A stretch of 64,000 nt of DNA from [Mycobacterium] vasticus (GTDB taxonomy: Bacteria; Actinomycetota; Actinomycetes; Mycobacteriales; Mycobacteriaceae): the NCBI RefSeq assembly GCF_020181595.1, contig NZ_CP084028.1, positions 2,880,401 through 2,944,400 on the forward strand, read 5' to 3'. How positions within the stretch are numbered: position 1 is the first letter of the stretch; each line of letters begins with the position of its first letter. Below are positions 60,991-64,000 of this stretch, in pieces. Both the position numbers and the translations under genes were made by a program. Under the pieces are notes generated by a model that saw nothing but the letters and a program-made list of their open reading frames with translations, was not told where the DNA came from and made no database searches.

Positions 60991-61376
60991 CGTACCTGCT
61001 GGACACCCATGCTGTGCTGTGGGCGCTCACGGCCCCGGCCCGCCTGGGACGCGAGGCTCGCGAAGTCCTCACCGACCGATCCGTCCCCATCGTTGTGTCG
61101 ACGGTGTCAGCCTGGGAACTGTCCACCAAGCAGCGGCTGGGCAAGCTTCCTCAAGCAGACGCAATCCTTGGCGCCTGTTCCAGGCATCTTGACCGCTTGG
61201 GCGCCACCAGATTGCCGATCACCGAGGAGCACGCACTCCTGGCCGGACGACTCGACTGGGACCATCGGGACCCGTTCGATCGCATGCTCGCGGCCCAGGC
61301 AATCATCGGATCCATGACCCTGATCACCGGTGATGCCGCATTCGCCGGCCTTGCCGGCGTTCCGGTGTTGTGGTGA
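60981..61376 (+). CDS. vapC: VapC-type PIN-domain ribonuclease toxin
   Basis: 131 residues. The four acidic PIN residues are visible: Asp8 (LLDTHAVLW), Glu46 (SAWELSTK), Asp100 (DPFDRML) and Asp118 (TGDAAF), so an active Mg2+-dependent RNase is expected. VapC toxins cleave tRNA or rRNA loops and slow growth when antitoxin is degraded. The RNA target cannot be predicted. Confidence 0.9.
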   Translation: MAVTYLLDTHAVLWALTAPARLGREAREVLTDRSVPIVVSTVSAWELSTKQRLGKLPQADAILGACSRHLDRLGATRLPITEEHALLAGRLDWDHRDPFDRMLAAQAIIGSMTLITGDAAFAGLAGVPVLW

Positions 61377-61429
61377 GATCACGGGCCCGCCGGACCAGTA
61401 CCTAGATCTTCGAAACGAGAGGAACCGCG

Positions 61430-62251
61430 ATGCCGGACAGTAGTTTTCCGCATAGCTCCAGTGCGTTGCTCGACGCCGTCGAACAGTCGCCGAAGGCAGT
61501 TGCAGTACACGATAAATCGGCCTGGGTCGGGCTCTTCGCCGCCGACGGGCAGGTGAACGACCCCGTCGGGTCGACTCCCCATGTCGGCCCGGAAGCCATC
61601 GGGCGTTTCTTCGACACCTTCATCGCACCGAACACCATCGAGTTCGACGTCGCCAACGATGTGGTCGCGGGGATGTCGGTGTTTCGAGACCTCACGGTGC
61701 GTACCACGATGTCCACGGGTGTGACCATGCACATCCCGATGCACCTGCGCTATGACCTTGTCTCCGAAGGGCCGGACAACGCGCCGAAGATCCAGCGGCT
61801 GTTCGCTCATTGGGAACTGCAGAAGATGATCGGGCAGCTGCTGACCTCAGGTGGTCGTGGACTGTTGGCGTCGGTCATCCTGGGCCCGCAACTGCTTCGT
61901 CATCAGGGGCTCTCCGGCTGCGCCGGCTTCCTCCGCGGCCTGTCCGGGGTTCGCAAGCGTGGCAAGCGCCGGGTCGAGGATCTGGTCGCGGCACTGGGCC
62001 GCACCGATGTGCCAACGGTTTCCGCCCTGCTGGCACCCAACGCCACGCTGAGCACCGACGGCGTCACCAAGGCCACGGTTGCCGAGTTCGTCTCAACTGC
62101 ACAGCATCTCGCGGTCGACAAGCTGCTTGCCGCCGGACACACCGTGACTGCCACGGTGCGGCTGAACGGCAGGCGCGGGGTGGGGTTGTTCGAGTTCGCT
62201 CGCGACTCCGCTGACCGGGGCGCGATTTCGGCTGTGCGCCTTTATATCTAG
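61430..62251 (+). CDS. NTF2/SnoaL-like protein with two related halves
   Basis: 273 residues. The N-terminal half (about 10-140) has the SnoaL/ketosteroid-isomerase-like pattern: helix, then SAWVGLFAADGQVNDPVGST and EAIGRFFDTFIAPN. The C-terminal part (about 180-273, from EDLVAALGRTDVPTVSALL) looks like a second, shorter copy. No catalytic Asp pair can be fixed. RBS GAGAGGAA precedes the ATG. It converges on, and overlaps by 4 nt, the steroid-reductase-like gene. Confidence 0.75.
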   Translation: MPDSSFPHSSSALLDAVEQSPKAVAVHDKSAWVGLFAADGQVNDPVGSTPHVGPEAIGRFFDTFIAPNTIEFDVANDVVAGMSVFRDLTVRTTMSTGVTMHIPMHLRYDLVSEGPDNAPKIQRLFAHWELQKMIGQLLTSGGRGLLASVILGPQLLRHQGLSGCAGFLRGLSGVRKRGKRRVEDLVAALGRTDVPTVSALLAPNATLSTDGVTKATVAEFVSTAQHLAVDKLLAAGHTVTATVRLNGRRGVGLFEFARDSADRGAISAVRLYI

Positions 62252-63003
62252 AGCAGGCCCGGGATGAGTGCCTTGCGGTTGGGCGGGTAGTCGGGGAACT
62301 GCTGCCGGTACCACTTGTGGGTCGCCATCGCCCGTGGGCCCAGGTTGGCGATGGAGAAGAGCACGAAGATCAGGCCGGGAACGGTCCAGGCCATGATCGC
62401 CCAGCCCGCCCACAAGATGAGCTCACCGAAATAGTTGCCCGAGGACACCCAGCGATACACCCCGCCGTACGGGATGCTGTACCCGCTGCTGCCGTCGGCG
62501 CGCAGCACGATCAGGATGCGGTCGGCCTGGAAATTGATCACCCAGCCGATCACCGCGACAGCGAGGCCCAGGATGAAGCGGGGGTCGACGAACCAGCGCT
62601 CCTGCTGCAGGTGCGGGGCCAGTGCCACCGCATAGCCGTTGGCGAACCCGTTGACGGCGTTGAAGATGAAGCCGAAGGCGATACCCGAGATGGGGAACCG
62701 CTTGTCATCGCCCTTGCGGCTGAGCGGATAGAGCAGCCCGCGGTAGAGGTAGTGGCACTGCCACAGCGCGTACAACACGACCGCCGGCGCTCCATGCCGG
62801 TGCGCCACGAGCCAGAACGTCACGGTGAACGCCCACCACTGCGGGCATTCGAACATCAGCCAGCTGATCTTGCCGGGCAGCGTGAAGCGCTGATCCGGGC
62901 CGGCGAACCGGCCGTAGGGATTGGTGAACCAGAAGCTGCCGGCGAAGGTGACGATCGTCAGGACGATCAGGAAGATGAGCGCGGCGTGGTAGAGACCGGC
63001 CAT
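62248..63003 (-). CDS. Steroid 5-alpha-reductase (SRD5A)-like membrane enzyme
   Basis: 251 residues, about six TM helices. The C-terminal NADPH-binding domain has the family features: GVYRWVSSGNYFGELILWAG (Asn-Tyr-Phe-Gly-Glu), a long hydrophobic helix, and the end HKWYRQQFPDYPPNRKALIP. The middle segment QCHYLYRGLLYPL matches eukaryotic SRD5A1/2. The family reduces the 4,5 double bond of 3-oxo steroids or related polyprenols. RBS GAAAGG precedes ATG 63003. First gene after the PH-like protein on the minus strand (23-nt gap). Confidence 0.85.
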   Translation of the reverse strand: MAGLYHAALIFLIVLTIVTFAGSFWFTNPYGRFAGPDQRFTLPGKISWLMFECPQWWAFTVTFWLVAHRHGAPAVVLYALWQCHYLYRGLLYPLSRKGDDKRFPISGIAFGFIFNAVNGFANGYAVALAPHLQQERWFVDPRFILGLAVAVIGWVINFQADRILIVLRADGSSGYSIPYGGVYRWVSSGNYFGELILWAGWAIMAWTVPGLIFVLFSIANLGPRAMATHKWYRQQFPDYPPNRKALIPGLL

Positions 63004-63026
63004 GGTGGAACCTTTCGTCCGGGGCG

Positions 63027-63560
63027 CTAGGCAGCGGGGTCTTGGCGCCTGCCCGGCGCGAAATGGTCGAAGGCGGCGCGCATGTCGGCGATGTTCCCAT
63101 CGGTGTTCTGCAGCGTGACCGAAACGTCACCAAAGGTTTTCGTCCCCAGTCCCCGGGTTGCCCGTCGGATCCAGCCCGCGACGCCGTCGGGCGGGTAGTT
63201 TTCCGGGTCGTTGAGGTACAGGTCGGCGATCTGGATCCGGCCCATGTCGACGGTGGCTATGCGCTCGATCGCGCTCCACGGAATCACCCGTTTGCAGTAG
63301 CGCCGCCCGTAGACACCTTCGGCGTCGACGCGAACCTCGACGCCGGACTGGAAGAGCTGCGGAACCATCATCACCAGACCGAGACCGAAGAACACGATCC
63401 CGATCCAGCCGATCACGTGCAGGGTTTCGGGTGGAACCCCACGCACCGCGTCGATCGGCCCGAAGCCTCCCGCGAGCCGCACCCCGCCCAGCAGCAACGC
63501 CACCGCGAGGGCGACCAGGCGCGCGACCCGCCAACGATTCAGATGTGCCTCGAACGGCAT
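63027..63560 (-). CDS. Membrane protein with PH-like domain, unknown function
   Basis: 177 residues. Two TM helices (about 12-33 and 48-68) are followed by a beta-rich part (about 75-160: VEVRVDAEGVYGRRYCKRVIPW...) of the bacterial PH/STM3941-like type. It probably sits in the membrane with its domain in the cytoplasm. It is upstream of and co-oriented with the 5-alpha-reductase-like gene, possibly in one operon. Confidence 0.7.
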   Translation of the reverse strand: MPFEAHLNRWRVARLVALAVALLLGGVRLAGGFGPIDAVRGVPPETLHVIGWIGIVFFGLGLVMMVPQLFQSGVEVRVDAEGVYGRRYCKRVIPWSAIERIATVDMGRIQIADLYLNDPENYPPDGVAGWIRRATRGLGTKTFGDVSVTLQNTDGNIADMRAAFDHFAPGRRQDPAA

Positions 63561-63616
63561 GCGCCCTCCCGATGTGTCGATGGGAGAACCCTAGTGGACG
63601 TGCAACTGTGAGGTGA

Positions 63617-64000
63617 CTATGAGTCACCGTCGGTATCGGCGATGCGCGCCTTGAACTCTGGGCACTCCACCAGCGGCGTGTGGGTACAGGTGACGGCGTG
63701 GGTGAGGCTGTCGCGCATCCGGGTGAGACGCGCGATCTCCTCGTCGAGCTGACTGGCTTTCTCGGCCATTCGGACCCGCAGTTCGGTGTCGCTGGGTGTG
63801 GCCGACAGGAATCGCTCGATCTGGGCCAGGGTGAACCCGGCCGACTTGGCGCAGCCGATCAGCGCGAGCCGGTCGAGCACCGCCGGCTCGTAGGTGCGGC
63901 GCAGACCGTTGCGCTCCCCCGAGGTGATCAATCCACGCCGCTCGTAGAACCTCAGGGCCGATGACGCCAGGCCCGATCGCTTGGTCACCTCGGCGATGTC
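63617..64000 (-). CDS. MerR family regulator, cut by window end
   Basis: At least 128 residues; the frame is open through base 64000, where DIAEVTKRSGLASSALRFYERRG shows the end of the first helix-turn-helix, so a few N-terminal residues are missing. The wing, the dimerisation coiled coil (LRVRMAEKASQLDEEIARL) and a C-terminal Cys-x7-Cys (CTHTPLVEC) are present. This spacing matches the metal loop of CueR-type proteins, but many actinobacterial MerR proteins carry a similar pair. The target promoter is not in the window. Confidence 0.85.
   Translation of the reverse strand, partial: DIAEVTKRSGLASSALRFYERRGLITSGERNGLRRTYEPAVLDRLALIGCAKSAGFTLAQIERFLSATPSDTELRVRMAEKASQLDEEIARLTRMRDSLTHAVTCTHTPLVECPEFKARIADTDGDS

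Overview
This high-GC window reads as a mycobacterial chromosome (family Mycobacteriaceae; I cannot fix the species). The evidence is a PPE-family protein closely resembling M. tuberculosis PPE37, an fprA-type ferredoxin reductase, paired FadE24/FadE23 acyl-CoA dehydrogenases, an LdtMt1-like L,D-transpeptidase, several leaderless promoters, and a gene order that, from memory, follows M. tuberculosis Rv3063 (cstA) to Rv3158 (nuoN). No insertion sequence, prophage, CRISPR array or rRNA was seen. No gene-free stretch exceeds about 300 bases once the tRNA and tmRNA are counted.

Region 1 (1-9432): the CstA/YbdD uptake pair, a cell-wall L,D-transpeptidase, then a catabolic block. In that block a CYP125-like P450 and an MBL-fold hydrolase run leftward, and a GntR/FCD regulator, class II aldolase-family protein, amidohydrolase and D-2-hydroxyacid dehydrogenase run rightward. 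One operator-like motif occurs in both control regions.

Region 2 (9480-17155): a perfect hairpin terminator, a secreted Ala/Pro-rich protein, tRNA-Ala(GGC), a Gre-like factor, an FAD amine/amino-acid oxidoreductase, an MFS exporter, a two-gene Fluc/CrcB fluoride channel, a DUF488 protein, a PPE37-like gene behind an IdeR-type iron box, and tmRNA with an unusual duplicated tag.

Region 3 (17266-25506): TetR regulator, EamA transporter (apparent CTG start), then the conserved smpB-ftsX-ftsE / Pro-rich protein / mscS / prfB block, with divergent fprA and a small membrane protein. tmRNA and its partner SmpB lie within 2.3 kb of each other.

Region 4 (25530-36819): hisN, fadE24-fadE23 behind a tandem palindromic operator, then an accessory operon: homogentisate-dioxygenase-family cupin, alpha/beta hydrolase, class III CoA-transferase, HMG-CoA-lyase-family enzyme, TetR, acyl-CoA dehydrogenase, APH-type kinase and a DUF6285-like small protein. 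The last three resemble the LvaC/LvaA/LvaB module that turns 4-hydroxyacyl-CoA into 3-hydroxyacyl-CoA. I infer a dedicated CoA-ester catabolic route, which is the most promising candidate here for an undescribed system.

Region 5 (36943-53022): an Rv3143-like response regulator followed by the complete 14-gene nuoA-N operon for respiratory complex I.

Region 6 (53027-64000): a TetR-PIG-L deacetylase-Gfo/Idh/MocA operon, a divergent APH kinase plus unknown 371-residue protein, an LLM/F420 oxidoreductase with an alpha/beta hydrolase, a fadB4-like quinone oxidoreductase (displaced from its usual place behind fadE23), a VapBC toxin-antitoxin pair, an NTF2-like protein, a steroid 5-alpha-reductase-like membrane enzyme, a membrane protein, and a MerR regulator cut by the window end.
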